Part shown: positions 16,319 through 27,076 of the stretch, piece after piece
Numbering within the stretch: position 1 is the stretch's first letter
Layout of the letters: each line of letters begins with the position of its first letter
Assembly: GCF_049195245.1 (NCBI RefSeq)
Contig: NZ_JBMIRR010000021.1
Location: 124,001-188,000 of the forward strand
Direction: 5' to 3'
DNA from: Arenimonas sp049195245
Lineage (GTDB): Bacteria; Pseudomonadota; Gammaproteobacteria; Xanthomonadales; Xanthomonadaceae
Length of the DNA stretch: 64,000 bases
Made by a program: the position numbers and the translations under genes
The notes under the pieces: generated by a model
What the model was told of the DNA's origin: nothing
The model's database searches: none
What the model saw: the letters and a program-made list of their open reading frames with translations, nothing else

Positions 16319-16464
16319 GACGCGGATAAAATCTGATCTGAAATCAAAAACACGCGGATAGAGCAGTAGCGCAACAGAAAGATGGGGATGCTGCGGGCAA
16401 CCCGCAAAAATTTCTCCTGATGCTTTATCCACGTTGATTGCTCGTCTTCAGATTTTATCCGCGG
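16319..16464. repeat. Inverted-repeat unit B, related to unit A
   Basis: The left arm 16319-16365 and right arm about 16420-16464 point towards each other. The left arm has GACGCGGATAAAATCTG and ACACGCGGATAGAGCA, with a longer gap (17 nt) between cores than in unit A. The right arm, read in reverse, has CGCGGATAAAATCTGA and ACGTGGATAAAGCA. The same bipartite design therefore occurs four times within 560 bp, framing the zinc-ribbon gene. Confidence 0.82.
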
Positions 16465-16482
16465 CAGAAAAGCTCTGAGTCC

Positions 16483-17364
16483 TCAGGTCGCCCAGCCCGC
16501 CAGCACGAACAGCGCCAGCACGCCGAGCCACAGCAGCAGGATGCGCCACACCAGGCTCATGGCGTCGCGCAGTTCCAGCAGGTCCGGCGCCTGCGCGGGG
16601 CCATCGACGGCGTAGGCGTCTTCTTCGGCCAGTTCGCTGGCGACCGACGCGCGGGCGGCGGCGTCGAGGAAACCCAGGTCCAGGCGCATGCCCTGCGCGT
16701 GCCAGTCGCGCCAGGCGCTAAGCACGCGGTCGAAGTCGGCGGCCAGGGCCAGCGCGAAGGTCATCAGCTGCGCCACCGGCCAGTTCAGCACGGCCAGCGC
16801 CGTGCGCGCGATGCCCTGCTGGCCCGCCGGCAGGCTGCGGCGCGCCTCGCCCTGCGCGCACAGCGCGATCAGGCGGTAGCCCAGCGCGCCCACGGCGCCC
16901 GCCACCAGGAACCAGAACAGCACGCCGAACCAGCGCCACAGTGCACAGCGGAACACCGACGCCACCAGGGTCGGGCCTTCCACCACCGGCTCGCCGCCTT
17001 CGGGGAACAGCGCCACCGCGGCGGCGCGGCGCGCCTCGGGGTCACGCGCGTCGATCACCGCTTCCACGTCCAGGTTGAGGTCGCGCGGGCCCCAGGTGTA
17101 GAGCAGCACCAGCAGTGCGAACAAGAAGGCCGGCAGCCCGTACCAGAGGTCGTCGATCAGGTACTGCGCCGCGCCCACGGCCAGCAGCGGCAGGCCGACG
17201 GCGATCAGCAGGCCGATGCGGTTGGGCCATTCACCGCCGACGGTCTGACGACCCAGCCAGTGCAGCCAGCCGATGAACCAGTCGTAGCGCCGCAGCAGCG
17301 GCAGCGACGGCACCAGGTGCCCCAGCAACAGTGAAACGACGACGGCGATGAGCGCGGCGGACAT
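16483..17364 (-). CDS. ampE: AmpE-like inner-membrane protein
   Basis: This 293-residue polytopic membrane protein resembles AmpE, linked in enterics to regulation of AmpC beta-lactamase with AmpD. Hydrophobic segments lie near residues 3-20, 48-65, 73-92, 150-170, 200-215 and the C-terminus (ILLLWLGVLALFVLAGW). Family-like landmarks include LLYTWGPRDLNLDVEAV after the third helix and FRCALWRWFGVLFWFLVAG. The middle loop carries RDPEARRAAAV, as in AmpE. No ampD lies beside it, unlike in Escherichia. nudC is 38 nt upstream on the same strand. Physiological role in this organism is not certain. Confidence 0.8.
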   Translation of the reverse strand: MSAALIAVVVSLLLGHLVPSLPLLRRYDWFIGWLHWLGRQTVGGEWPNRIGLLIAVGLPLLAVGAAQYLIDDLWYGLPAFLFALLVLLYTWGPRDLNLDVEAVIDARDPEARRAAAVALFPEGGEPVVEGPTLVASVFRCALWRWFGVLFWFLVAGAVGALGYRLIALCAQGEARRSLPAGQQGIARTALAVLNWPVAQLMTFALALAADFDRVLSAWRDWHAQGMRLDLGFLDAAARASVASELAEEDAYAVDGPAQAPDLLELRDAMSLVWRILLLWLGVLALFVLAGWAT

Positions 17365-17402
17365 GGCCCGATTCTATCCCCGAATCCGCCGCGGCCAGAA
17401 GC

Positions 17403-18314
17403 TCACAGTCCGGGCGGGGGCGCGTCCTGCGCGGCGCGGGTGCGTTCCATCCAGTCGTCGATCAGCCAGCGTGCGATCGACAGCCTGGGCGACAGCAGCA
17501 GCGTGCCGGCGGCGATTTCTGCCTCGATCTGGCCCAGCGTGAACCAGCGCGCCTGCTCCAGTTCGTCGCCCACCACCGGATCCAGCGGCAGGCCCTGGGC
17601 ATGGAAGCCGATCATCAGCGCGGCCGGAAACGGCCAGGGCTGCGACGCGGCGTAGGTGCATTCGAGCACCGGCACGCCGGCCTCCTCCATCACCTCGCGC
17701 GAGACCGCCTGCTCCAGCGACTCGCCCGGCTCGACGAAGCCCGCCAGCACCGAGAAACGTTTCGCGGGCCAGCTCGCCTGGCGGCCCAGCAGCAGGCGCG
17801 GGCCATCGCTGACCGCGACGATGATGGCCGGGTCGGTGCGCGGGTAATGTTCCAGGCCGCAGTTGCCGCAGCGGCAGCACCAGCCGCCCTTGCACAGGCC
17901 CAGCGCATGGCCGCAGCCGCCGCAGAAGCGATTGCGCTGCTGCCAGAACAGCAGCGAGCGCGCCTCGGCCAGGGCCGCGGCCTCCAGCGCCGGCCACTGG
18001 TGGGCGGCGCTGCGCAGGTCGAGCTTGCCGGGCAGCGCATCGGGAACCGCTTCGTGCGCCAGCGCGAACCAGGCTCCGTCGTCGGACATGCCCAGGAAAC
18101 TCGCCGCCTCGGGCAGCTCGGACAGCAGCTGGGCCCCGGTGGGGAATTCGGGGGCGTCGGCCGTGCCGCCGAAGCGGGCGTGGCCGTCGGCGTCCACCAC
18201 CATCACGCGGGCGTTGGCCCAACGCGCGCGCAGGTCGTCGGGGCGTTCGCGCAGCAGCTCGGACCGGTCCAGGCCCGGACCGCGGAAAGCGTAGCCGGGA
18301 GGCGTGGCGCCCAA
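17403..18314 (-). CDS. nudC: NAD(H) pyrophosphatase NudC
   Basis: NudC cleaves NADH to NMNH and AMP and removes NAD caps from RNA 5' ends. This protein has 303 residues. A zinc ribbon has Cys131-x2-Cys134 and Cys149-x2-Cys152. The Nudix box spans about 192-214 (GFVEPGESLEQAVSREVMEEAG, complete with the REVMEE metal-binding core). The NudC signature SQPWPFP is at 224-230, followed by AA where enteric enzymes have QS. The N-terminal half (about 1-120) is the less conserved NudC-specific domain, and the length is slightly above the usual 260-300. erpA is 10 nt upstream on the same strand, so the genes are probably co-transcribed. Confidence 0.94.
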   Translation of the reverse strand: MGATPPGYAFRGPGLDRSELLRERPDDLRARWANARVMVVDADGHARFGGTADAPEFPTGAQLLSELPEAASFLGMSDDGAWFALAHEAVPDALPGKLDLRSAAHQWPALEAAALAEARSLLFWQQRNRFCGGCGHALGLCKGGWCCRCGNCGLEHYPRTDPAIIVAVSDGPRLLLGRQASWPAKRFSVLAGFVEPGESLEQAVSREVMEEAGVPVLECTYAASQPWPFPAALMIGFHAQGLPLDPVVGDELEQARWFTLGQIEAEIAAGTLLLSPRLSIARWLIDDWMERTRAAQDAPPPGL

Positions 18315-18324
18315 GCGCGGGGGC

Positions 18325-18720
18325 TCAGGCCGAGAAGCTGCTGCCGCAGCCGCAGGTGGTCTTGGCGTTGGGGTTGCGGATCACGAACTGCGCGCCCTGC
18401 AGGCTTTCGCGGTAGTCCACCTCGGCACCCATCAGGTACTGCAGGCTCAGCGGATCCACCAGCAGGGTGACGCCGTCGCGCTGCAGGGCCAGGTCGTCCT
18501 CGCCCTGCTGCTCGTCGAACTCGAAGCCGTACTGGAAGCCCGAGCAGCCGCCACCGCTGATGTAGACACGAAGCTTCAGCCCCGGATTGCCCTCTTCGGC
18601 GATCAGGGACGCGACCTTGGCGGCCGCGGCGGCGGTGAACTCGAGCGGGGCATCGAGGGTCTGGTAGCTGGGCGTGGGATCCATGCCTGCCAAGATGGGC
18701 GCTGGCGCGGCCGTATTCAA
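18325..18720 (-). CDS. erpA: Iron-sulfur cluster insertion protein ErpA
   Basis: This A-type Fe-S carrier delivers clusters to apoproteins such as IspG/IspH. The three ligand cysteines are at 59 (GGGCSGFQYGF), 123 and 125 (TTCGCGSSFS), with the near-invariant SLQYLMGAEVDY before them. Start choice: TTG at 18720 overlaps the bactofilin stop by 3 nt and has AGGA just upstream, giving 131 residues, close to xanthomonad ErpA (about 128). The ATG at 18684 would give 119 residues but has a poor ribosome site. I prefer the TTG but not strongly. The position after DUF6776 and bactofilin suggests a read-through operon. Confidence 0.93.
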   Translation of the reverse strand: MNTAAPAPILAGMDPTPSYQTLDAPLEFTAAAAAKVASLIAEEGNPGLKLRVYISGGGCSGFQYGFEFDEQQGEDDLALQRDGVTLLVDPLSLQYLMGAEVDYRESLQGAQFVIRNPNAKTTCGCGSSFSA

Positions 18721-19163
18721 GCTTCCTGCGCCTCGGCCTTGGTCTTGAGCCGGGCCACCACGGCCGGTTCGGGCCCGGTGAGCTGGGCCATCGGCGCATC
18801 GGCATGGATCAGGCGGCCGGTGATGACCGCACCCGCGGCCATCTCGACCACCTTGTAGTGCACGTTGCCCGACACCCGCGCATGCGCGGCCAGCTCGATG
18901 CGCTCGCCGGCATGCACGTCGCCGGTCATGCGGCCATTGATCACCACCACCGGCGCGCGAACCTCACCTTCGATATGGCCATTGTCGGCGATGGTGATCA
19001 CTGCCGCCGTGCCGTCTTCGGCGGTGACCTTGCCGTGGATGGTGCCTTCCACGTACAGGCCGCCGGAGAAGGCGATGTCGCCGCGGATCACCGCGTGCGG
19101 GCCGATCAGGGTTTCGACGGCATGGCCGCCGCGGGGGGATTTGTGCTTGTCGTTGCCGAACAT
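18717..19163 (-). CDS. Bactofilin (polymer-forming cytoskeletal protein)
   Basis: This bactofilin has 148 residues. The right-handed beta-helix core spans about 20-125 with the usual repeating pattern (IGPHAVIRGDIAFSGGLYVEG, GHIEGEVRAPVVVINGRMTGDV, ARVSGNVHY, GAVITGRLIH). A short basic N-terminal tail (MFGNDKHKSP) may bind membrane. The ATG at 19163 has a strong GAGGAGA ribosome site; the open frame continues further upstream but only inside the DUF6776 gene. Its start lies 1 nt after the DUF6776 stop, so the two are translationally coupled. Bactofilins polymerise without nucleotide and guide cell-wall or stalk/polar structures; the partner here is probably the DUF6776 membrane protein (inference). 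Confidence 0.92.
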   Translation of the reverse strand: MFGNDKHKSPRGGHAVETLIGPHAVIRGDIAFSGGLYVEGTIHGKVTAEDGTAAVITIADNGHIEGEVRAPVVVINGRMTGDVHAGERIELAAHARVSGNVHYKVVEMAAGAVITGRLIHADAPMAQLTGPEPAVVARLKTKAEAQEA

Positions 19164-19164
19164 C

Positions 19165-19896
19165 TCATTCTCCTCGTGGCGCTTCGGCCTGCCAGGGAAA
19201 GGCCTGGTCCACGGTGCTGCCGTCCGAGCGCAGCTGCACCCGGACGCGTTGGGGGGTGAAGCCCTCGGGCAGCACCACGCTGCCTTCGAGCTGCTGGAAA
19301 TAGCGGAACGAAAACGGCTGGCCGGGTGCGCCCGGCTTCTGCACCAGGTCGTCCCAGCGCAGGCTGCGCAGGCGACCTCCACTCACGCCCTCCACCGACA
19401 CCCGCGCTTCGCCCTTGCTGATGGCGCCGCGGTTGAGGTTCTGGGTCAGGGTGATCGTGTAGCGCCACGTGCCGCCTTCTTCCGGCGTGAAGAAGGCCTC
19501 GTGCACGCTCAGGCCGCGACGCTGGCCGGTGGCGCCGACCAGGCGCTCGTAGAAGGCGACGTCGGCGCGCAGGCCGGACACTTCCTCTTCGCGCTCGGCC
19601 AGGCTGGCCTGCAGTTCGGTGTTGGCGCTGCGGCTGATCTGGTCGCTGCGGCCCAGGGTAGCGACGCGCTGCTTGAGCTGCTTGACCAGGGCTTCGGCCT
19701 CGGTGGCCCGCTTGGCCGTGAGCGCCAGTTCGGCGCGCGCCTTGGCCAGGCCCGGCGCGGCCCGGCTCGAGGCCCAGTAGCCCACGGCCACCAGGCTCAG
19801 CAGCCACAGCCCCAGGCCCAGCGCCAGCAGCACCCGCACATGCGGGCGGTGCGGGACGATGACGAAGCGGGGCTTGTCGGGCGCGGGCGAACTCAT
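19165..19896 (-). CDS. DUF6776-like membrane protein with coiled coil
   Basis: This 243-residue bitopic protein has a basic N-terminus, one transmembrane helix at about 23-45 (LLALGLGLWLLSLVAVGYWA) and a predicted coiled coil from about 50-115 rich in Leu, Ala and Glu/Arg (ELALTAKRATEAEALVKQL, LAEREEEVSGL). A beta-rich C-terminal domain (about 120-235) carries GLSVHEAFFTP, WRYTITLTQNLNRG and FSFRYFQQLEG. The domain is likely periplasmic. Its stop is 1 nt from the bactofilin start, so the two are made together, suggesting it anchors or positions the bactofilin polymer. The family label is from memory of this xanthomonad gene pair. Confidence 0.75.
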   Translation of the reverse strand: MSSPAPDKPRFVIVPHRPHVRVLLALGLGLWLLSLVAVGYWASSRAAPGLAKARAELALTAKRATEAEALVKQLKQRVATLGRSDQISRSANTELQASLAEREEEVSGLRADVAFYERLVGATGQRRGLSVHEAFFTPEEGGTWRYTITLTQNLNRGAISKGEARVSVEGVSGGRLRSLRWDDLVQKPGAPGQPFSFRYFQQLEGSVVLPEGFTPQRVRVQLRSDGSTVDQAFPWQAEAPRGE

Positions 19897-19906
19897 AAGA
19901 TGGGGT

Positions 19907-19938
19907 GCATCGGGGGGATAGGCATCAGGCCCCGATGC
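19907..19938. promoter_or_regulatory. Inverted repeat in the DUF6776/DUF4126 divergent gap
   Basis: Arms GCATCGGGG and CCCCGATGC (9 bp, perfect) with a 14-nt loop begin 10 nt upstream of the DUF6776 start. This could be a 5'-leader hairpin for that operon or an operator. In the same gap, TATACT at 19966-19971 resembles a -10 box for the DUF4126 gene, without a matching -35. Confidence 0.4.
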
Positions 19939-20001
19939 TCAGCCAGCGTCAAGGCGCGGCGTCACTATACTGTGAACTGCGTCACCCTCCGGGAGTGCAA
20001 G

Positions 20002-20601
20002 ATGACCGAAGCCCACGTTTTCGCCCTGGGACTTGCCCTGGCCTGCCTGGCCGGCGTGCGGGCCTATTTCACGGTGTTCGGGGTCGGCCTGGCCGGCCTG
20101 ATGGGCTGGGTCGAGCTGCCTTCGGCGCTGGCCGTCACGACCTCGCCCTGGGTGCTGGGAACTGCGGGCGCGCTGGCCCTGGTCGAGTTCTCGGCCGACA
20201 AGATTCCCGGCGTGGACTCGGGCTGGGACCTGCTGCAGACGCTGGCCCGGGTGCCGGCCGGCGCCTTCCTGGCCGCGGCCACGCTGTCCGACGACGGCCA
20301 GCTGGGCGCAGGTGCGCTCACCCTTGGCGCGGGCGCAGCCCTGGCCACGCACCTGGTGAAGTCGGGCACGCGGGCGATGATCAATGCCTCGCCCGAGCCG
20401 ATGTCGAACTGGACCGCCTCGGCGGGCGAGGACGCGGCCGCCGTCGGCGCGATGGCCCTGGTGTTCACGCATCCCTTCATCGCGCTGGGCGTGCTGCTGG
20501 GCATGCTGGCGCTGATCGCGCTAGTGGTGTTCGTGGTGGCGCGCTGGCTGTTCCGCCGCGCGGCCGCGCTGCGCCTGCCGGCCGGCGCGAAGCCCGCCTG
20601 A
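20002..20601 (+). CDS. DUF4126 family membrane protein
   Basis: This 199-residue integral membrane protein with about five hydrophobic helices is of the DUF4126 type. Family landmarks are the N-terminal GLALACLAGVRAYFTVFGVGLAG, the short motif VEFSADKIPGVDSGWDLLQT (acidic/basic residues between helices), a TRAMINASPEPMSNW loop and SAGEDAAAVG before the last helices. The start ATG has GGGAG 8 nt upstream. The function is unknown. The gene stands alone between the bactofilin operon (divergent) and the signalling operon. Confidence 0.85.
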   Translation: MTEAHVFALGLALACLAGVRAYFTVFGVGLAGLMGWVELPSALAVTTSPWVLGTAGALALVEFSADKIPGVDSGWDLLQTLARVPAGAFLAAATLSDDGQLGAGALTLGAGAALATHLVKSGTRAMINASPEPMSNWTASAGEDAAAVGAMALVFTHPFIALGVLLGMLALIALVVFVVARWLFRRAAALRLPAGAKPA

Positions 20602-20719
20602 CCGCGTCCTCGCTGTCGGCTGCACACGCGCCGCGGCGCTCGCCGTGGCCCCTGCCGTGCGGCACCCTGACAGCCGCCGCCCCGGGGGGCATAATCCAAG
20701 GCCAACCGGGGGCCCCGCG

Positions 20720-23488
20720 ATGAATCCGCACGACGAGTCCAGACTCGCCGAACACCGCCACGCATTCCTGCGCCTGCTGCCGCGCCGGGTGGAAGTGATC
20801 GGCCGCCGGCTGCACCGTTTCCTGCAGGATGGCTGGGACATCAACGGCCTGTCGCTGATGCACGACGACGCGCGTTTCCTTGGCGACGCCTGCGGCCGCC
20901 ACGGCCTGGACGCGGCCAGCGGCCACTTCGCACTGATGCAGACGCTGCTGGGCGACACCCTGGAACAGCAGGCCCTGCCCGATCCGGGCCTGGGCGAACG
21001 CCTGTGGCACCTGGTCGAGGACATCGGCGCGGCCGTGCCGATGAACTCCGACGCCGCCGCGCCCGATGCGCCGGTCACCCGCCAGGTGGACCACGGCGGC
21101 CGCGCCGAAACACCGCCCGCCAATTACTGGCGCCGCTGGGGCGATGACGCGCCCGTGGCCGACCGCGTGGCCGCGGCTCCCGCGCCCGAGGCCGAAGTGG
21201 CCTATGCCGGTGAAGCGGGCAGCTACGCGCCGATGGTGTTCGACGAGGCCCCGGCCGCGCTGGATCCCTACGTTCCGCGCGACACCGTGCCGGCCCGCAT
21301 CGCCGAACCGCCGCGGCCCGCTCCCGCACCCCCTTCCCCGCCTGCACCTGCTCCGTCGCTGGCACCGGCTGCGGCACCGCCGGCCACGCCCCGCCCCAGG
21401 GTTACCGCCATGAACGAGTCCACGCCCAATCCGCCGCCGGTGGTCGCCGGCATCCGGGTTTACCACCTCACCCACCACGATCCGCTGTCGCTGGAACTCG
21501 ACCAGCGCATGGAAGCCCTGGGCTACGAGGTGGAGCTGCTGGAATCGGCCGAGGAACTGACCGAACTGCTGGGCGCGATTCCCGCACACCTCACGCTGGT
21601 GGACGCGCATTTCAGCGACCAGCTCGAAGCCATCGGCCAGACCGTGCGCGAGGCGCGCGAGCGCAGCCAGCAGGCCCTGCTGCTGGTGGCGCTGTCGCAG
21701 GCCGACGACATCAACCTGCGCCTCACCGCGCGCCGCGCCGGCGTGGATGCCCTGGTGGTGGAACCCAACGGCGCCGCCGACGTGCTCAAGCGCCTGTCGC
21801 TGCTGCTCAATCCCGGCAGCGATGCGCCCTACCGCGTGCTGATCGTCGAGGACGACCGCAACCAGGCCATGTTCGCCGAAAGCATCCTGCGCAACGCCGG
21901 CATGGAAACCCGCGTGGTGCTCGAGGCGCTGGACGTGCTGCAGTCCCTGCACCAGTTCCTGCCCGACCTGATCCTGATGGACCTGCACATGCCGCACGCC
22001 AACGGCATCGAGCTGACCGTGCTGATCCGCGACCAGGAGCCCTTCCTGCACACGCCCATTGTGTTCCTGTCGGGCGAAGTGGACCAGGACCGCCACTTCG
22101 ACGCGCTCGAGGCCGGCGGCGACGACTTCATTTCCAAGCCGGTGCGGCCCAAGCACCTGATCGCCGCGGTGCAGAATCGCGTCACCCGCCATCGTGCGCT
22201 GGAGGCCCGGCGCGCGCGCCGCGGCGGCAAGAACGCGCAGACCGGCCTGTATCCGCGCAGCGAGCTGCTGGAAAACCTCGAGTACCTGCTGGCCGATTCG
22301 GCCGAGCGCAGCGCCGGCGGCGTGCTGTTCCTGGAAATCGAAAGCGTGAACCTGCTGCGCGACCGCCTGGGCCTGACCGCGCTGGAGCAGCTGCTGGCCG
22401 GCGTGGGCAAACTGCTGGGCGAACGCGCCGAACCGACGCCGGCCGCGCGCTTCGGCGACGGCAGCTACCTGATCCTGGACCGCGAGCGCGACGAGGCCGG
22501 CCTGGAAGCGCTGGCGGCGCAGCTGCGCGGCGCCCTGGTGCAGCATCCGTTCAACGTGCAGGGGCATCCGCTGCGGCTGCGCGTGTCGGTGGGCATCTGC
22601 TCGCTACGGCATCCCTTCGGCGAGGCCGGCGACCTGCTCAACGCCGCCGAGCGCATGGCGCGCGAGGCGCGCACCAGCGAGAAGGGCATCAAGCGCTACG
22701 AGCCGGTCAAGCCGACCGAAGCCGTGCGCGAGGCCGCGCTGGTCAACAGCATCCGCGAGGCGATCGCGCTCAACAGCCTGGAGCTGCTCTACCAGCCGGT
22801 GGTGGCGGTGGCCGGCAGCGACGACTCGCAGTACCAGGTGCTGCTGCGCCTGCGCGACGCCAGCGGCAAGCTGATCCCGGCCGCCGAGGTGATCCCGCTT
22901 GCCGAGCGCGGCGACTTCATCCTCGACATCGACCGCTGGGTGCTGCAGGCCTCGCTGAAGCTGATCCGCGACCGCCGCGCCGACGGCCGGCCGCTGCGCC
23001 TGTTCATCACCCAGAGTGCGCTCACGCTGGCCGACCCGGGCCAGGCCACCTGGCTCAAGTCCGAACTGGTGGCGCACGACGTGCCGGGCACCGCCGTGGT
23101 GATGGAGCTGCGGCTGGAAGATGCCGCCATCCATGCCGGCACCGTGCGCCAGTTCTGCGACGCGATGGTGGCCGATGGCGTGCAGTTCTGCCTGAGCCAG
23201 TTCGAGGCAGGCCAGCATGCCGAGAACCTGCTCGACCAGCTGCCGCTGGGCTTCGTGAAGCTGGCGCGCAAGTACACCACCAACTCGCTCACACCCGCGC
23301 TGCGCGACGAGCTCAAGGTGCTGATCGACCGCGCGCACCGCCGCGGCCTGGAAGTGATCGGCCACGGCGTGGAGGACGCGCAGGCCGCGGCCACGCTGTG
23401 GATGAGCGGCATCGACTTCATCCAGGGCAACCTGGTGCAACAGGCCGAGCGTGACATGGAGTTCGACTTCCAGCAGGCGGTGCTCTGA
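20720..23488 (+). CDS. Response regulator with degenerate GGDEF-EAL domains
   Basis: This 922-residue cytoplasmic protein starts at the ATG at 20720. It has an N-terminal helical region (1-115), a Pro/Ala-rich linker (about 150-235) and a receiver-like domain without a clear acceptor Asp (about 240-365). A true receiver follows (about 370-490, VEDD acidic pair, acceptor Asp421 in LILMDLHMP, Lys in SKPVRP), then a degenerate GGDEF (about 503-660, RFGDGSYLIL in place of GGDEF) and a degenerate EAL (about 680-915, QVLLR at 706 in place of EALLR, LSQFEAG in place of DDFG). Neither catalytic set is intact, so it is probably a c-di-GMP-sensing or scaffold regulator, FimX-like in logic, though no PAS domain is seen. 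It ends 1 nt before the hybrid kinase, its likely phosphate source. Confidence 0.87.
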   Translation: MNPHDESRLAEHRHAFLRLLPRRVEVIGRRLHRFLQDGWDINGLSLMHDDARFLGDACGRHGLDAASGHFALMQTLLGDTLEQQALPDPGLGERLWHLVEDIGAAVPMNSDAAAPDAPVTRQVDHGGRAETPPANYWRRWGDDAPVADRVAAAPAPEAEVAYAGEAGSYAPMVFDEAPAALDPYVPRDTVPARIAEPPRPAPAPPSPPAPAPSLAPAAAPPATPRPRVTAMNESTPNPPPVVAGIRVYHLTHHDPLSLELDQRMEALGYEVELLESAEELTELLGAIPAHLTLVDAHFSDQLEAIGQTVREARERSQQALLLVALSQADDINLRLTARRAGVDALVVEPNGAADVLKRLSLLLNPGSDAPYRVLIVEDDRNQAMFAESILRNAGMETRVVLEALDVLQSLHQFLPDLILMDLHMPHANGIELTVLIRDQEPFLHTPIVFLSGEVDQDRHFDALEAGGDDFISKPVRPKHLIAAVQNRVTRHRALEARRARRGGKNAQTGLYPRSELLENLEYLLADSAERSAGGVLFLEIESVNLLRDRLGLTALEQLLAGVGKLLGERAEPTPAARFGDGSYLILDRERDEAGLEALAAQLRGALVQHPFNVQGHPLRLRVSVGICSLRHPFGEAGDLLNAAERMAREARTSEKGIKRYEPVKPTEAVREAALVNSIREAIALNSLELLYQPVVAVAGSDDSQYQVLLRLRDASGKLIPAAEVIPLAERGDFILDIDRWVLQASLKLIRDRRADGRPLRLFITQSALTLADPGQATWLKSELVAHDVPGTAVVMELRLEDAAIHAGTVRQFCDAMVADGVQFCLSQFEAGQHAENLLDQLPLGFVKLARKYTTNSLTPALRDELKVLIDRAHRRGLEVIGHGVEDAQAAATLWMSGIDFIQGNLVQQAERDMEFDFQQAVL

Positions 23489-23489
23489 C

Positions 23490-26105
<2,616 letters not shown>

Positions 26106-26106
26106 A

Positions 26107-26222
26107 CCCGGAGAAGAAGAAGGAAGAAAACATACCAGGTATGTTTTTATGGGAAACCGGGCGAAGACCTGGCCTTCCACAAAAACATACCTGGTATGTT
26201 TTCTTCCTTCTTCTTCTCCGGG
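26107..26222. repeat. Perfect 42-bp inverted repeat between convergent genes
   Basis: Arms 26107-26148 and 26181-26222 are exact reverse complements over 42 bp, with a 32-nt loop. Each arm also contains its own small palindrome, AACATACC-A-GGTATGTT, so nested hairpins can form. It fills the gap between the kinase stop (26105) and the bfr stop (26230). It probably ends transcription from both sides, but its length and perfection exceed any usual terminator, and it has a GAAGAAGAAGGAAGAAAA purine run that is odd in this GC-rich DNA. It may be a mobile repeat. Confidence 0.95.
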
Positions 26223-26229
26223 CCGCGGG

Positions 26230-26700
26230 TCAGCTGCCCATCTTGGACTGCAGGTAGTTCTGCTCGCCCACGCGCTCGATCAGCGCCAGCTGGGTTTCCA
26301 GCCAGTCGATGTGCTCTTCCTCGGACTCCAGGATGTCGGCCAGCAGCTTGCGCGACACGTAGTCGTGCACCGACTCGCAGTCGATGATGCCGGCCTTGAG
26401 GTCGGGCACCGCCTGCATCTCCAGCTTCAGGTCGCACTCCAAGGCTTCCTTCGGCGACTGGCCGATGAAGAGCTTGCCCAGGTTCTGCAGGTTCGGCAGG
26501 CCGTCGAGAAAGAGGATGCGCTCGATCAGCTTGTCGGCGTGCTTCATCTCGTCGATCGATTCCTTGTACTCGTGCTCGCCGAGCTCCTTCAGGCCCCAGT
26601 TGTTGAACATGCGGGCATGCAGGAAGTACTGGTTGATCGCGATCAGCTCGTTGTAGAGCGCCTTGTTGAGGTGGGCAATGACCTTGGCGTCACCTTTCAT
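26230..26700 (-). CDS. bfr: Bacterioferritin
   Basis: This haem-containing ferritin (156 residues; 24-mer in the family) oxidises Fe(II) and stores the mineral. The haem ligand Met52 is present, and the complete di-iron ferroxidase site is Glu18, Glu51, His54, Glu94, Glu127 and His130. The length matches the family. A GGAGGCC ribosome-site-like stretch precedes the ATG. A small palindrome (CATCGA-AGGA-TCGATG, 26741-26756) lies 41 nt upstream of the start and could be an operator. bfd, for the reductase partner that mobilises iron from Bfr, lies 129 nt upstream in the same direction. Confidence 0.97.
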   Translation of the reverse strand: MKGDAKVIAHLNKALYNELIAINQYFLHARMFNNWGLKELGEHEYKESIDEMKHADKLIERILFLDGLPNLQNLGKLFIGQSPKEALECDLKLEMQAVPDLKAGIIDCESVHDYVSRKLLADILESEEEHIDWLETQLALIERVGEQNYLQSKMGS

Positions 26701-26829
26701 GGCGGCCTCCGCTGGGTGGAATGGAATGCCAGCCTAGCCCCATCGAAGGATCGATGCGGAAACAGGAATTGCTTTCGTTTGCATCCCCGCGGCGTGAGCC
26801 CGCGCAGGGTGCTTGCAGACCGCTGGCCG

Positions 26830-27033
26830 TCAGGCCGCGACCGCGTAGACCGCCAGCGGGAACACCCGCGCCGCGCGGCTTTCGGCCAGGATGTCGCCGG
26901 CCATCTCGCTGCAGGTGCCGCAGCCGCTGCCCAGGCCGGTACGCATGGTCAGCTCGGTCACGGACGCACAGCCGGCATCCGCCGCCTGGCGAATGTCCTG
27001 GTCGGTGACTCCGTGGCAGATGCAGACGTACAT
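26830..27033 (-). CDS. bfd: Bacterioferritin-associated ferredoxin
   Basis: This 67-residue [2Fe-2S] ferredoxin docks on bacterioferritin and passes electrons to release stored iron. The four ligand cysteines are at 4, 6, 38 and 41 (CIC and CGTC), the standard Bfd spacing. The length fits the family. A Fur-box-like sequence lies 44-58 nt upstream of the start, matching the known induction of bfd by iron starvation in other proteobacteria. bfr follows on the same strand. Confidence 0.95.
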   Translation of the reverse strand: MYVCICHGVTDQDIRQAADAGCASVTELTMRTGLGSGCGTCSEMAGDILAESRAARVFPLAVYAVAA

Positions 27034-27076
27034 GGCAGCCCGTTCGTAATGGGAACGGTTCGCATTTCACCCTGAA

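Noticed and set aside
16365..16407. An upstream Met start for the zinc-ribbon protein inside the repeat unit.
   Set aside because: The extra 41 residues are encoded by repeat DNA and lack a ribosome site; the ATG at 16284 fits better.
26149..27075. A 308-codon plus-strand frame over bfr and bfd.
   Set aside because: It starts inside the 42-bp inverted repeat and is antisense to two well-supported genes with all metal ligands.
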